DNA from: Sulfurimonas sp. SAG-AH-194-I05
GTDB taxonomy: Bacteria; Campylobacterota; Campylobacteria; Campylobacterales; Sulfurimonadaceae
DNA: 64,000 nt
Reading direction: 5' to 3'
Assembly: GCF_029215955.1 (NCBI RefSeq)
Contig: NZ_JAEMVA010000002.1
Span: 30,468-94,467, forward strand
The translations under genes were made by a program, and so were the position numbers. The stretch's first letter is position 1. Every line of letters starts with the position of its first letter. Of the stretch, positions 45,099 to 53,779 are shown piece after piece. The notes below the pieces were generated by a model. That model searched no databases. It was not told the DNA's origin and was given only the letters and a program-made list of their open reading frames with translations.

Positions 45099-46378
45099 TG
45101 AGACTTGAAAAAGTCTCTCTTTTTAACACAAAGAAAGACTTTTTCTTCTTTCTCTTAGCATGTGGATTTATTTTCACCTATGCTCTTTTAATCGAGTACA
45201 ACAACTATAAAAACCTCATACAATTTAACTCAAACCTTGTAACAGCTACCATACTCAAACAGTACACAAAAACAAAACTCTCAAAAAAAGGTACATTCAA
45301 AACGTACCAAGTACTCAAATTAAAAGCAAACAAGGGTTTTAGCTTTTATACTACTGCAAAAAAAGATTTTCCACATGCTAAAGGCAAAGAAATTCAGCTA
45401 GAAATTTTTGCAGGTAACATTAGCTTTTACGCCTATATAACAAGTTTTTATGCGCATTCTAAAATCATTAAAGTAGCAAATATTTTGACTTTAAAAGAAG
45501 AATGTAATGATTTGATAGCGAACGAACATAAAGACAAGAATATAACACGAATCTATCAGGCACTCTACACTGCAACTCCACTTAGTAGTGACTTACAAAA
45601 GACCTTCTCCTACCTTGGTGTTTCTCATCTTTTAGCTATTAGCGGTTTTCACTTAGGTGTTCTCTCTACACTTTTATTTTTTCTTTTTAAGGCTCCTTAT
45701 ACATTTTTTCAAAATAGGTGTTTTCCATACCGAAGCTATAAAGTAGATTCCTTCCTCGTTATAGCCCTTATTTTATTCAGCTACTTACACTTTTTAGACT
45801 ACCCACCTTCACTTGTACGTTCTTTTGTTATGCTCATTATAGGATTCACTTTATATGACAGAGGGTTTAAGGTACTTAGCATGTGGACACTACTAGTAAC
45901 AGTTGTTCTCATTCTTAGTTTTACACCAAGATTCATTTTTTCTATTGGGTTTTGGATGAGTGTAAGTGGCGTGTATTATATCTTTTTATTTCTACTTCAT
46001 TTTAGCCATCTTAATAAAGTATGGCAGTTTATTCTTGTCCCTTTTTGGGTTTATATAATGATGTTACCAGTTTCCTTGTACATTTTTGGCAGCTTTAGCC
46101 TTTACCACCCTCTTTCCATACTATGGACATCACTTTTTACACTCTTTTATCCACTGAGTATATTTTTACATCTTATTGGTTTTGGAGACGTTTTTGATAG
46201 CTTACTCTCAGGATTACTCAATTTAAATACACAAAATCATACTATTTTACTCTCGTGGCATGTGGAAATATCTTTTTTAATGCTGTCTTTACTTAGCATG
46301 TGGAAAAAAGCTTTTGTATGGTTTTTACTCGTTTGGAGTACTCTTATTTGCATATACTCTATCTATTATGTAACATAA
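45098..46378 (+). CDS. comEC: ComEC/Rec2-type competence protein
   Basis: The 426-residue polytopic membrane protein has the competence-domain hallmark HLLAISGFHLGVLS (about 180) and YPPSLVRSFVMLIIGF. It lacks the C-terminal metallo-beta-lactamase-like domain, as is usual for Campylobacterota. It forms the inner-membrane channel through which single-stranded DNA enters during transformation. It is translationally coupled to dnaB. Five CATGTGG words lie inside it. Its last 54 bases overlap the convergent YihY-family gene. Confidence 0.9.
   Translation: MRLEKVSLFNTKKDFFFFLLACGFIFTYALLIEYNNYKNLIQFNSNLVTATILKQYTKTKLSKKGTFKTYQVLKLKANKGFSFYTTAKKDFPHAKGKEIQLEIFAGNISFYAYITSFYAHSKIIKVANILTLKEECNDLIANEHKDKNITRIYQALYTATPLSSDLQKTFSYLGVSHLLAISGFHLGVLSTLLFFLFKAPYTFFQNRCFPYRSYKVDSFLVIALILFSYLHFLDYPPSLVRSFVMLIIGFTLYDRGFKVLSMWTLLVTVVLILSFTPRFIFSIGFWMSVSGVYYIFLFLLHFSHLNKVWQFILVPFWVYIMMLPVSLYIFGSFSLYHPLSILWTSLFTLFYPLSIFLHLIGFGDVFDSLLSGLLNLNTQNHTILLSWHVEISFLMLSLLSMWKKAFVWFLLVWSTLICIYSIYYVT
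45158..46306. repeat. cluster of five CATGTGG words in comEC
   Basis: Cores lie at 45158-45165, 45371-45377, 45880-45886, 46258-46265 and 46296-46303. Three are perfect GCATGTGGAAA or its complement (45368, 46258, 46296). They are read in different frames (for example ACG, SMW, HVE), so they are not explained by a repeated peptide. Confidence 0.6.
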
Positions 46379-47164
46379 TTTCAAACCATATATAAAAATA
46401 ATCCAAGAAACATAAATCCAAAGAAATAAAAACATTACAATAGCAAAAGAACCATACATCGTTGTGTATGACTTGTTAAAAAAGACATAATAAATAAACG
46501 CATTTTTAGAAATACTAAAAACTATAGCAATAATAAAAGAACTAAGAAGAGAGGCCTTAGGATTTATTTTTGCATTTGGACCAATTTGAAAAATGAGAAA
46601 GAAAAGACCCCATATAATGACATAAGGAACATAGGGTAAAATATTTAAACTCGATGTATATTCATTGCTAGACACTACATTTGCTACATAACCTGTGATA
46701 AAAAAAGAAACGCCTAGTGCAATAGGAGTTAATGTGAGCATTGTCCAGTATGTAGTGATAGAGTCCCATAAATTACGATTTGGTGCATGAAATATTTTAT
46801 TTGCAATATACTCAAAATTTTTAAAAAATAAAAGTGAAGCAACTAAAATCATAGCAAGACCAATAATTCCCATCTTTGCAGAGTTTTCTAAAAAACCATC
46901 TATATGCCCCATAATAGCTTCTGAATTCACAGGCATAAGGTTAGAGAATATAAAACCTTTTATCGTGTCATAATGCTCTGCAAAACTAGGAAGAGAAGTA
47001 AGAAGTGTTAGCATAATTAACAGAAGTGGAATGATAGTAAAAATCGTATAAAAGGAAAGCGAAGCAGCGTAAAGTGTTAATTCTTTGTCTATAAAAGAAG
47101 TAACAAAGAGCATCACATGATGGAATAGATGTTTTATATTCTGCTTATTTATAATTTTTCGCAT
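46325..47164 (-). CDS. YihY/BrkB-family inner membrane protein
   Basis: The 279-residue product has six predicted membrane helices and the family patterns LTLYAASLSFYTIFTIIPLL near the N-terminus and AIVMFLFLWIYVSWIIFIYGL near the end. The family was once misnamed RNase BN; its true role is unknown, with transport suggested. ATG 47164 is used; a TTG one codon upstream is also in frame and no clear ribosome site is seen. The 3' end overlaps comEC by 54 bases in antisense. Confidence 0.85.
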   Translation of the reverse strand: MRKIINKQNIKHLFHHVMLFVTSFIDKELTLYAASLSFYTIFTIIPLLLIMLTLLTSLPSFAEHYDTIKGFIFSNLMPVNSEAIMGHIDGFLENSAKMGIIGLAMILVASLLFFKNFEYIANKIFHAPNRNLWDSITTYWTMLTLTPIALGVSFFITGYVANVVSSNEYTSSLNILPYVPYVIIWGLFFLIFQIGPNAKINPKASLLSSFIIAIVFSISKNAFIYYVFFNKSYTTMYGSFAIVMFLFLWIYVSWIIFIYGLKLCYIIDRVYANKSTPNE

Positions 47165-47182
47165 CAATAAAATTAGTTTTAA

Positions 47183-47281
47183 CTACATTTTACTTGATTT
47201 TGTACGGAATGAAATTTCATATATAGAATATACCACTCCAAATAAAACAAATGCCATTGTTGCATATATTAAATATACCAT
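47183..47281 (-). CDS. single-span membrane micropeptide (32 aa)
   Basis: A 32-codon gene encodes MVYLIYATMAFVLFGVVYSIY, one membrane helix, with a basic tail. Its ATG shares a base with the stop of the gene before it (TAATG). GAGGAT, which encodes the Glu-Asp of the upstream LEDL ending, sits at Shine-Dalgarno distance. It is the second gene of the pair seen also at 1866 and 53697. Function unknown. Confidence 0.6.
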   Translation of the reverse strand: MVYLIYATMAFVLFGVVYSIYEISFRTKSSKM

Positions 47282-47511
47282 TATAAATCCTCTAACTCAT
47301 TAATTTTTTTTCGTGCTATTTTAGTAATTAATATTAAAATAATCATTATAATAATAACCGTACCAGAAGCTATATATAAAATATCACTTTCACTTTCTTT
47401 AAAGTAATTTTGGACTAACCAAGCTAAAAGTGAAAAATTAGATACAAGTAAAAGTGCAAATAGTACTTTAAGCCAATTTAATTCTTCTTTTAATTTTTCT
47501 AGTTTACTCAT
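47281..47511 (-). CDS. small two-span membrane protein of a tiny pair
   Basis: The 76-residue product has a charged coiled N-terminus (MSKLEKLKEELNWLK), two membrane helices (about 16-33 and 44-65) and a charged end INELEDL. The protein at 53780-54007 has the same length, topology and LEDL ending, and the two are clearly related. The stop overlaps the next gene. Toxin-antitoxin-like, phage-defence or envelope-stress roles are all possible; none is shown by sequence. Confidence 0.65.
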   Translation of the reverse strand: MSKLEKLKEELNWLKVLFALLLVSNFSLLAWLVQNYFKESESDILYIASGTVIIIMIILILITKIARKKINELEDL

Positions 47512-47531
47512 AAATAATTATAACATAATTC

Positions 47532-48917
47532 CTAACTAAGTCCCATTTTTGCAGGGTTTAAAATATTGTTTGGATCAAATGCCATTTTAATCGATTTAAA
47601 AAGATTCATCTCTTCTTCTGTAAATGCCATGCTCATGTAAGGTGCTTTTGCAAGACCTATGCCATGTTCACCTGAGAGTGTTCCACCTAAGTCTATGGTT
47701 GCTTGAAAAACCTCTTTTATTGCCATATAAGCAATTTTTACCTGTTCCGGGTCTTTGCCATCTACCATTACGTTTGTATGCACATTTCCATCCCCTGTAT
47801 GACCAAAACATGGAATATTTATAGCGTACTTTTTAGCAATAGCATTGAACCTTTCTAGTAACTCAGGTAAAGCAGCCCGAGGTACAGTTACATCTTCATT
47901 GAGTTTTTTACTTCCATACACTGTTATCGCTTGAGAAGCATTTCTTCTTGCAAACCATATAGCCGCAGCTTCTTTATCATCTTTTGCAATTCTAAATTCA
48001 GTACAACCATTTTCTTCAAAAACTCTTTGAATCTCACTAAGCTGATACTTTAAATCATCTTCTAAATTTCCATCAACATCAGTCACAAGTAAAGCTCCAG
48101 CTTCAATAGGCAAACCTTTATGATGCATTTGCTCAACTGCACGAATGGTCAAGTTATCTAAAAACTCCATTGCAACTGGCGTAATACCACTTGCCATAGT
48201 TTTATATACAGCTTCCATAGCTTGACTGACACTATCAAAAATCCCCATTGCTGTTTTAGTGAGTTTAGGCTTAGGAATAAGCTTTAAAGTTATTTCACTC
48301 AGTACGGCTAATGTACCTTCAGAAGCGATTAAAATTCCTGAAATATTATACCCAGCAACATCCTTAATCGTACGTTTTCCAGCCTTAATAACATCACCAT
48401 TTGGTAAAACTGCACGTGTAGCCATTACGTAATCTTTTGTAATTCCATACTTTGCAGCACGCATACCGCCAGCATTTTCACTTACATTGCCACCAAGAGT
48501 AGAATACTCTTGACTCGCAGGATCTGGCGGATAAAACAAACCAACCTCTTCCACAGCACGTTGCAAATCCATATTTATAACGCCTGGTTGTACAATAGCA
48601 ACCATATTTTTCATGTCAATTTCTAATATTTTATTCATATGTTTTTCTAAAGCCAGAACTATACCGCCAGAGCTTGGTAATGCTCCACCTGTAAAACCAC
48701 TCCCAGCTCCACGAGGAACTATAATAATTTTATGTTCATTGCAGTATTTTAAAATTTTAGAAATATCTTCTTCATTTCTTGGGAAAAGTACTGCATCAGG
48801 CTCAAAATGCTCACGCGTAGCATCATAAGAGTATGCAATTAAATGTGCTTTATCGCTATAAAGATTTTCTTTACCTACCAGCGAAATAAAGTGTTGGATA
48901 TGTTTTTGATCGACCAT
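47532..48917 (-). CDS. glcD: FAD-linked glycolate/lactate oxidase subunit GlcD
   Basis: The 461-residue product has a PCMH-type FAD-binding domain with PRGAGSGFTGGALPSSGG (about 67-84) and NVSENAGGMRAAKYG, and a C-terminal FAD-oxidase domain with GHTGDGNVHTN and LSGEHGIGLAK. It oxidises 2-hydroxy acids such as glycolate or D-lactate. AAAGGAG precedes the ATG, inside the end of the upstream gene (43-base overlap). The pgbA-glcD neighbourhood is the same as in Helicobacter pylori. No GlcE or GlcF gene is beside it. Confidence 0.93.
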   Translation of the reverse strand: MVDQKHIQHFISLVGKENLYSDKAHLIAYSYDATREHFEPDAVLFPRNEEDISKILKYCNEHKIIIVPRGAGSGFTGGALPSSGGIVLALEKHMNKILEIDMKNMVAIVQPGVINMDLQRAVEEVGLFYPPDPASQEYSTLGGNVSENAGGMRAAKYGITKDYVMATRAVLPNGDVIKAGKRTIKDVAGYNISGILIASEGTLAVLSEITLKLIPKPKLTKTAMGIFDSVSQAMEAVYKTMASGITPVAMEFLDNLTIRAVEQMHHKGLPIEAGALLVTDVDGNLEDDLKYQLSEIQRVFEENGCTEFRIAKDDKEAAAIWFARRNASQAITVYGSKKLNEDVTVPRAALPELLERFNAIAKKYAINIPCFGHTGDGNVHTNVMVDGKDPEQVKIAYMAIKEVFQATIDLGGTLSGEHGIGLAKAPYMSMAFTEEEMNLFKSIKMAFDPNNILNPAKMGLS

Positions 48918-49705
48918 GTGCTTTCTCCTTTATTTATATGTTTTGCTTTCATTGAACAGATTTTTTCAATCTCTTTATTTGTTGGGTTATTATCAGTGAG
49001 TAGTCTACAATAGTAAGGCTCGTAAGCTTGTAACTCTCCTGTTCCCTCACCAAATGAGTACCAGTTAGATTCAAGACCTTCTATGCGCATATAAAATGGT
49101 AATTTCGTTTGCGTCTGTGTAAGTGGAGCATCTGTAGTATTTAAAATCACTAAACTCTTCGCATCAACTGTAAAAAGTTTTTGGTTAATATAAATAAATA
49201 CAAGTCCAGCAGATGTGATGTTACTCATAGAAATGAAATCTTCTTTGAGTGGGGTAGGATGCGAGTTGTATGCTAAAACAGTAGCAAAAAGGTCAGGATG
49301 CAACCACTGAATTTTACTTGTAGCCTTAGTGATTCTGTAGTAAATTTCTTCATTTGGAGCAATCAGTATAGCCCTTGTATATCCAAACGCAAGGATCACA
49401 ATATCACCAACTTCAACTTCAGTTTCTAAAACAGGTAAAGCATTTTGCTGCATATCTGTATAGTCCTGCATTTCTAATTTAGCTATGTTCGTCTCTTCAT
49501 TATACGATATAACTACAACTTCTTTCACTATAACTGAGTTATTTTCTGAAAACCTATGAACGATAAAACCACTTACTCCAACATCAATTGTATTAATTTT
49601 AATTGTTGCAGTATTTGCTGCATTATTTACGCTTAACGTAGGTGTTTTAACAACCCCTGCGAAAAGTGCAATAGTAAGAAGAAAAAATGAAAAAACATAC
49701 TTCAT
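48875..49705 (-). CDS. pgbA: exported protein with plasminogen-binding (PgbA-like) N-terminal domain
   Basis: The 276-residue product has a signal peptide (YVFSFFLLTIALFAG) and a beta-rich domain with TIDVGVSGFIVHRFSENNSVIVKE and the two-cysteine C-terminal stretch YYCRLL…EKICSMKAKH. This matches the N-terminal domain of H. pylori PgbA in pattern and context (next to glcD and csd3). The C-terminal lysine-rich plasminogen-binding tail of PgbA is absent, so the name should not be taken to mean host binding. Its native role is unknown, perhaps in the cell envelope. Confidence 0.75.
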   Translation of the reverse strand: MKYVFSFFLLTIALFAGVVKTPTLSVNNAANTATIKINTIDVGVSGFIVHRFSENNSVIVKEVVVISYNEETNIAKLEMQDYTDMQQNALPVLETEVEVGDIVILAFGYTRAILIAPNEEIYYRITKATSKIQWLHPDLFATVLAYNSHPTPLKEDFISMSNITSAGLVFIYINQKLFTVDAKSLVILNTTDAPLTQTQTKLPFYMRIEGLESNWYSFGEGTGELQAYEPYYCRLLTDNNPTNKEIEKICSMKAKHINKGESTWSIKNISNTLFRW

Positions 49706-49811
49706 AAATGCTATCCTTTTGCCTTATTTATATTGTGATTATAGCAAACAAACCTCAGACTAAGCCAAATTTTGCTAAAGTTTCAGTTATTTTCTTTCAG
49801 GTTTTAACTTT

Positions 49812-51020
49812 ATGACACGACTTTTTATACTTTTATTATTTACACTCTCACTTTTTGGCGCTGAAGTTGAAAACTTTCGCTGGGAAAATGGCGTTACATA
49901 TTCCGACTTTTTAAGCAATAATCTCCTTCCAAGAAAACATCTCTTAGATAACTTAGATGTAGATGACAAACGACTTGTAGAAGAGATACGAGCAGGTGTT
50001 CACTGCAATATTTTACGTAGTAGGGACGGTACAATAGAACAGGTTTTAATTCCTCTTAATGATGAACTTCAAATTCATATATACGCATTTGAAGACACAT
50101 ATAAATTTGAAGCTATTCCTATAATTGTTGAAACAAAAACTTCAGCTTTTACCTTAAAAATAAAAACAAATCCTTCTATTGATATTCAAAATGAAACAGA
50201 TTCCTTTAAACTCGTAGCCATTTTTCTTACGAGCTTTGGTACATCTATTGATTTTACAGCTTTGAGAAAAAATGATGATTTGGTCATGATTTATGAACAA
50301 AAGTATAGACTAGGAAAGCCATTTTCTATGCCTACATTAAAAGCTGGAATGGTTGAGACGAATAATCGTCCTCATTATATTTACCTCAACAAAGATGGAA
50401 GATACTATGATGAAAAAGGGAAGCAAATAGAAAGCTTTTTACTCGCACGTCCCATCCAAGGTGGTCGTATATCTTCACGTTTTACAAAAAGAAGATTCCA
50501 TCCAGTTCTTAAAAAGTGGAAAGCACACTTAGGTATAGATTATGCAGCTAGAAGAGGGACTCCTGTTGTAGCAGCTGGGAGTGGAACACTTATATATGTA
50601 GCTCGAATGGGTTCTTACGGTAAACTTATAAAAATCCGTCATAAAGATGGTTATGAAACACGCTATGCCCATCTTAAAGGTTTTAGACGAGGGATGAAAA
50701 GAGGTAAACGCGTTAAAAAGGGACAAACTATTGGCTATGTTGGAACAACTGGTCGTTCAACTGGACCACATTTACACTTTGAATTACGTAAAAGTGGTCG
50801 TGCAATCAACCCGGCAAAACGTGTACAACTTACAACGAAAAAACTTAAAAATAAAGAAAGAAAATCCTTCTTAAAACTTTCTAAAAACTATAATGAAATA
50901 ATTAATACACACTTAGAAAATGAAACAAAGTTTCTTAAAAAACAAGTGCAGACAAGCCGTTGTTATTTTAATAATGACAATGCAAATAAAACTCCAAGTC
51001 AAAAGAATACAAATGGTTAA
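49812..51020 (+). CDS. csd3: M23 peptidoglycan endopeptidase, Csd3-like
   Basis: The 402-residue product has a signal peptide, N-terminal regulatory domains, and a C-terminal LytM domain with zinc and catalytic residues H239/D243 (HLGIDYA) and H320/H322 (HLHFEL). Length and neighbours (pgbA, glcD) match H. pylori Csd3/HdpA, a DD-endopeptidase and carboxypeptidase that trims cross-links and helps set helical shape. The last seven codons overlap the next gene. It is divergent from pgbA with about 100 bp between. Confidence 0.88.
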   Translation: MTRLFILLLFTLSLFGAEVENFRWENGVTYSDFLSNNLLPRKHLLDNLDVDDKRLVEEIRAGVHCNILRSRDGTIEQVLIPLNDELQIHIYAFEDTYKFEAIPIIVETKTSAFTLKIKTNPSIDIQNETDSFKLVAIFLTSFGTSIDFTALRKNDDLVMIYEQKYRLGKPFSMPTLKAGMVETNNRPHYIYLNKDGRYYDEKGKQIESFLLARPIQGGRISSRFTKRRFHPVLKKWKAHLGIDYAARRGTPVVAAGSGTLIYVARMGSYGKLIKIRHKDGYETRYAHLKGFRRGMKRGKRVKKGQTIGYVGTTGRSTGPHLHFELRKSGRAINPAKRVQLTTKKLKNKERKSFLKLSKNYNEIINTHLENETKFLKKQVQTSRCYFNNDNANKTPSQKNTNG

Positions 51021-51576
51021 AATAGATTCCATCACAGAGTTAAAGAATCCAAAATTTATAAAACCAATTCAAATTAACTATACACTTAATGACACACCAA
51101 AAATTTGGGAAGCTGTCATTGCACATGATAGCGTTGCAATTTTACTGTGGCATGAAGAAAAAAGAGCATTTATACTTGTAAAACAATTTCGTGCTCCTGT
51201 TTTGAATTCAAATAAAGTGGATGGCATGATGTACGAACTTTGTGCTGGTATAATCGATAAGGACGCATCAAATATTCAAATAGCAAAAGAAGAGATTTTT
51301 GAAGAATGTGGCTACGATGTCCCTTTAGAAAGAATCCAAGAAGTAAGTACATTTTACACAAGCGTAGGTATTTCAGGAACACAACAAACTCTTTATTATG
51401 CAGTTTGTAACGACAGTATGAAAATAAACGAAGGTGGTGGACTTATAGAAGAAGACATAGAAGTTATATACATCCCACTCGAAGATGCAAAAGCCTTTAT
51501 GTTTGATGAAACGTATAAAAAAACATCAGGTTTACTTATGGCTTTTTATTGGTTTTTTGATAATAAAGGATTTTGA
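51013..51576 (+). CDS. Nudix hydrolase, UDP/ADP-sugar diphosphatase type
   Basis: The 187-residue product has a Nudix box in which the first Glu is Ala and the Arg is replaced (AGIIDKDASNIQIAKEE…EECGY). This is the variant CAGIVDK…EECGY form seen in NUDT14-like sugar-nucleotide diphosphatases; the metal-binding EE…EE residues remain. EQ/TFYTSVGISGTQQTLYYAV also fits that subfamily. ATG 51013 overlaps the csd3 end; the open frame extends upstream but inside csd3. It may clear nucleotide-sugars near wall metabolism. Confidence 0.8.
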   Translation: MVKIDSITELKNPKFIKPIQINYTLNDTPKIWEAVIAHDSVAILLWHEEKRAFILVKQFRAPVLNSNKVDGMMYELCAGIIDKDASNIQIAKEEIFEECGYDVPLERIQEVSTFYTSVGISGTQQTLYYAVCNDSMKINEGGGLIEEDIEVIYIPLEDAKAFMFDETYKKTSGLLMAFYWFFDNKGF

Positions 51577-51592
51577 CTTAACTATTTTATGC

Positions 51593-51598
51593 TATAAT
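51593..51598 (+). promoter_or_regulatory. extended -10 promoter for the candidate small RNA
   Basis: TGCTATAAT gives a perfect TATAAT with the TG extension. TTGACT lies 14 bases upstream, too close to be a standard -35. Confidence 0.55.
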
Positions 51599-51604
51599 AT
51601 TGTT

Positions 51605-51683
51605 GTAACAGGATAAAATTCGGAGGCTGATTACCTCATGCACTTAAGCCCTACTGCTTTGATTAGTGGTAGGGCTTTTTTTT
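51605..51683 (+). ncRNA. candidate small RNA ending in a strong terminator
   Basis: Starting about 7 bases after the TATAAT, a transcript of about 80 bases would contain a small GAGG/CCTC hairpin (51623-51637) and end in a strong hairpin, AAGCCCTAC/GTAGGGCTT (51646-51677), with a run of T. No open frame of note lies inside. It does not fit SRP, 6S, tmRNA or RNase P features that I know. It could also be a leader of the tiny frame at 51748, but the terminator separates them. Confidence 0.5.
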
Positions 51684-51747
51684 GGTCTATACTTTTGGGT
51701 AGATGGCGGGTTATGGGGTAAGAGTGCAAGTATAAGGAGGTTACTTC

Positions 51748-51804
51748 TTGTATCGAATTTTTATCTTGTTGATAGTGCTTGGCTACTTAGTCGAACTTTA
51801 TTAA
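51748..51804 (+). CDS. possible 18-residue hydrophobic peptide
   Basis: A TTG start lies 8 bases after a perfect AAGGAGG. The 18-codon frame encodes MYRIFILLIVLGYLVELY, a single hydrophobic helix. It lies 65 bases after the small-RNA terminator and just before a two-way hairpin. Such a strong ribosome site before such a short hydrophobic frame recalls type I toxins, but no antisense partner could be shown. Confidence 0.35.
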   Translation: MYRIFILLIVLGYLVELY

Positions 51805-51810
51805 CTTACA

Positions 51811-51833
51811 AAAGGGGTCTCATCAACCCCTTT
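51811..51833. terminator. two-way hairpin at the priA 3' end
   Basis: AAAGGGGT and ACCCCTTT form an 8-bp stem with a 7-base loop. A-rich and T-rich flanks make it usable in both directions. It overlaps the priA stop codon. Confidence 0.55.
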
Positions 51834-53670
51834 ACCCAAAATCAATAGGATCCATATCTATTTCAGCCAAGGGAACCTTACTCATTTTAATAGCTTTTAT
51901 GAGGTCTGTACTTTTGTCCGAACGTAGTAAAATCTCGAACCTGTATTTATTTGCTACTCTCTCAATGGCACACTTTCCATAACCCACAACCTCTATGTTG
52001 TGGCATACGAAAAGTTTACCTTGCATCACGTCCATTGCTTCACGTGCCTTAGCTCCATTTTTATGTGAGAACAAAATACGGCATAATTTTTTATAAGGTG
52101 GATACAAACCCTCCCTAAAAAACTTCTCTTCTTCTAAAAAGTCTTCATAACTATTTATATACGTAGAAAAAAACTCTTCATTAAAACTTTGAATTAAAAC
52201 CTTTGCATCTTTTTTACGACCACTACGACCCGAGACTTGAATCAAAGAAGACAAGGCTTTTTCCCTTGCTCTATAATCTCCCATGTGGAGCATGTTGTCC
52301 ATTCCCATTACAACAGCTAATGTAACACCGTGGTAATCATGCCCCTTACTTAGCATTTGTGTTCCAACTAAAATATCTGTCTCTTTATCATTAAAACGCT
52401 TAAGTGCTTTTTTAAGTTTAGACTGTGTGGTTATGATGTCTCTATCGAACTGTTCTACCTTTACATGTGGAAACACTTCACGTATGTTTTTCACAGCCTC
52501 CGCTGTTCCCAGTCGTGAAGAGCTTAAGTTAGCACTTCCACATGCAGAGCATACTTGAGGAATCGCCTGTGTGAAATTACAGTAGTGACACTTCATAGCC
52601 CTACTCTTTTGGTGTATGCTCATACCAACACTACAAAATGCACATTCATAATGATGCCCGCAGTCTCCACATAAAAGATGTTTAAAGTTCGCTCGTGTTG
52701 GTAAAAAGACTATGGACTGCTCTTTAGCCTTGTATGTATTTTCTAAAGCAGTTAGAATTAATGGCGATAAGTTTTCTTTACACCTCTCATAAATAAACTC
52801 TTTATTTGATTTAAAATGCCCACCCTTAAGTCTTACATGTGGAAATTTAACATATGAGGTTAAAGCAGGTGTTGCACTTCCTAAAATCACAGGTACCGCA
52901 TGTATTTTCCCCATATAAATGGCGAGGTCACGCGCGTTGTATCTTGGTCGCGAAGATGCTTTATAACTATCGTCATGCTCTTCATCTACTACAATAAGTC
53001 CTAAGTCTTTTATGGGTAAAAACAAGGCTGAACGAGGTCCTGCGATTATATACGCTTCGCCACTTCTAATTTTTTCCATTGCTTTTTTCTTTTGAAGAGG
53101 TGTGAGTTTTGAATGCCACATGACAACATGCGAACCAAAATGTTCTTCAAGTCGTATGCCCATTTGAGGGGTAAGTGAAATTTCAGGCATTAAAAATATG
53201 CTTCTTTTACCTTCTTGCATAATTTCTTGAAATCTTTTCATATAAATTTCTGTTTTTCCACTTCCTGTATCGCCAAAGAGTAAGGAGACCTGATGTTTTT
53301 TTAAAAATTCTAGGGCTTGTTCTTGTTTGCAAGAAAGTTCTATACTTTGAGTATCTTGCTTCTTTTTCTCAGCATGTGAAACATCTAAAAAAGGAACCAT
53401 AATCCCAAAAGCATCACCCAAAGAACAAAAATAATACGTAGCAATAAACTTAGCAAGTTGCTGTTGTTTTTGAGAATAATAAGAGCTACTTATTTCAAGA
53501 ATTTCTAAAGTTTTAAAGTCTGGCTTATCACAACTTAAAAGTACGACACCATTAAGTTCTCTAGTATTTAATACAACATGGACAACAGAGTTTAATTCTA
53601 GCTCAAAAGATGAAGAATATGTAAGTGGTTCAAGTGGTGAAGAGAGTAAGGCTATTTTATAGTAATTCAA
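51832..53670 (-). CDS. priA: primosomal protein N' (replication restart helicase)
   Basis: The 612-residue product is a superfamily 2 helicase: Walker A GDTGSGKTE, DEEH box, the zinc cluster with four CxxC pairs (CGDCGHHYECAFC, CHYCNFTQ, CSACG), and QVSGRSGRK motif VI. It reloads DnaB at stalled forks; dnaB is also in this window. It is a little short (E. coli 732) because the N-terminal DNA-binding domain is reduced, as usual in the phylum. The start is TTG with no good ribosome site, so it is uncertain. Five CATGTGG words lie inside. Confidence 0.93.
   Translation of the reverse strand: MNYYKIALLSSPLEPLTYSSSFELELNSVVHVVLNTRELNGVVLLSCDKPDFKTLEILEISSSYYSQKQQQLAKFIATYYFCSLGDAFGIMVPFLDVSHAEKKKQDTQSIELSCKQEQALEFLKKHQVSLLFGDTGSGKTEIYMKRFQEIMQEGKRSIFLMPEISLTPQMGIRLEEHFGSHVVMWHSKLTPLQKKKAMEKIRSGEAYIIAGPRSALFLPIKDLGLIVVDEEHDDSYKASSRPRYNARDLAIYMGKIHAVPVILGSATPALTSYVKFPHVRLKGGHFKSNKEFIYERCKENLSPLILTALENTYKAKEQSIVFLPTRANFKHLLCGDCGHHYECAFCSVGMSIHQKSRAMKCHYCNFTQAIPQVCSACGSANLSSSRLGTAEAVKNIREVFPHVKVEQFDRDIITTQSKLKKALKRFNDKETDILVGTQMLSKGHDYHGVTLAVVMGMDNMLHMGDYRAREKALSSLIQVSGRSGRKKDAKVLIQSFNEEFFSTYINSYEDFLEEEKFFREGLYPPYKKLCRILFSHKNGAKAREAMDVMQGKLFVCHNIEVVGYGKCAIERVANKYRFEILLRSDKSTDLIKAIKMSKVPLAEIDMDPIDFG
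52282..53122. repeat. cluster of five CATGTGG words in priA
   Basis: Cores lie at 52282-52288, 52464-52470, 52538-52544, 52836-52842 and 53116-53122, in both orientations. Two extend to ACATGTGGAAA. Confidence 0.55.
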
Positions 53671-53696
53671 ATATTAAGGTATTAATACGCTTATAG

Positions 53697-53777
53697 TTAA
53701 TGAGAAAAAACTATATCTTTAACAATATATAGTAAAGTTCCAACAAAAAGTATAGTAGCAATGATCAAGTATTCCAT
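53697..53777 (-). CDS. single-span membrane micropeptide (26 aa)
   Basis: A 26-codon gene encodes MEYLIIATILFVGTLLYIV plus a short tail. Its ATG lies two bases after the upstream stop, and the GAGGAT of the upstream LEDL codons serves as ribosome site. It resembles the 32-residue peptide at 47183 (Met-x-Tyr-Leu-Ile…Thr start). Confidence 0.6.
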   Translation of the reverse strand: MEYLIIATILFVGTLLYIVKDIVFSH

Positions 53778-53779
53778 AC

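Noticed and set aside
51605..51683. SRP (4.5S) RNA gene.
   Set aside because: The conserved GGAAG/AGCAG apical loop of SRP RNA is missing.
51666..51848. 60-codon plus-strand frame after the small RNA.
   Set aside because: It starts inside the terminator stem, has no ribosome site, and its composition does not look coding.
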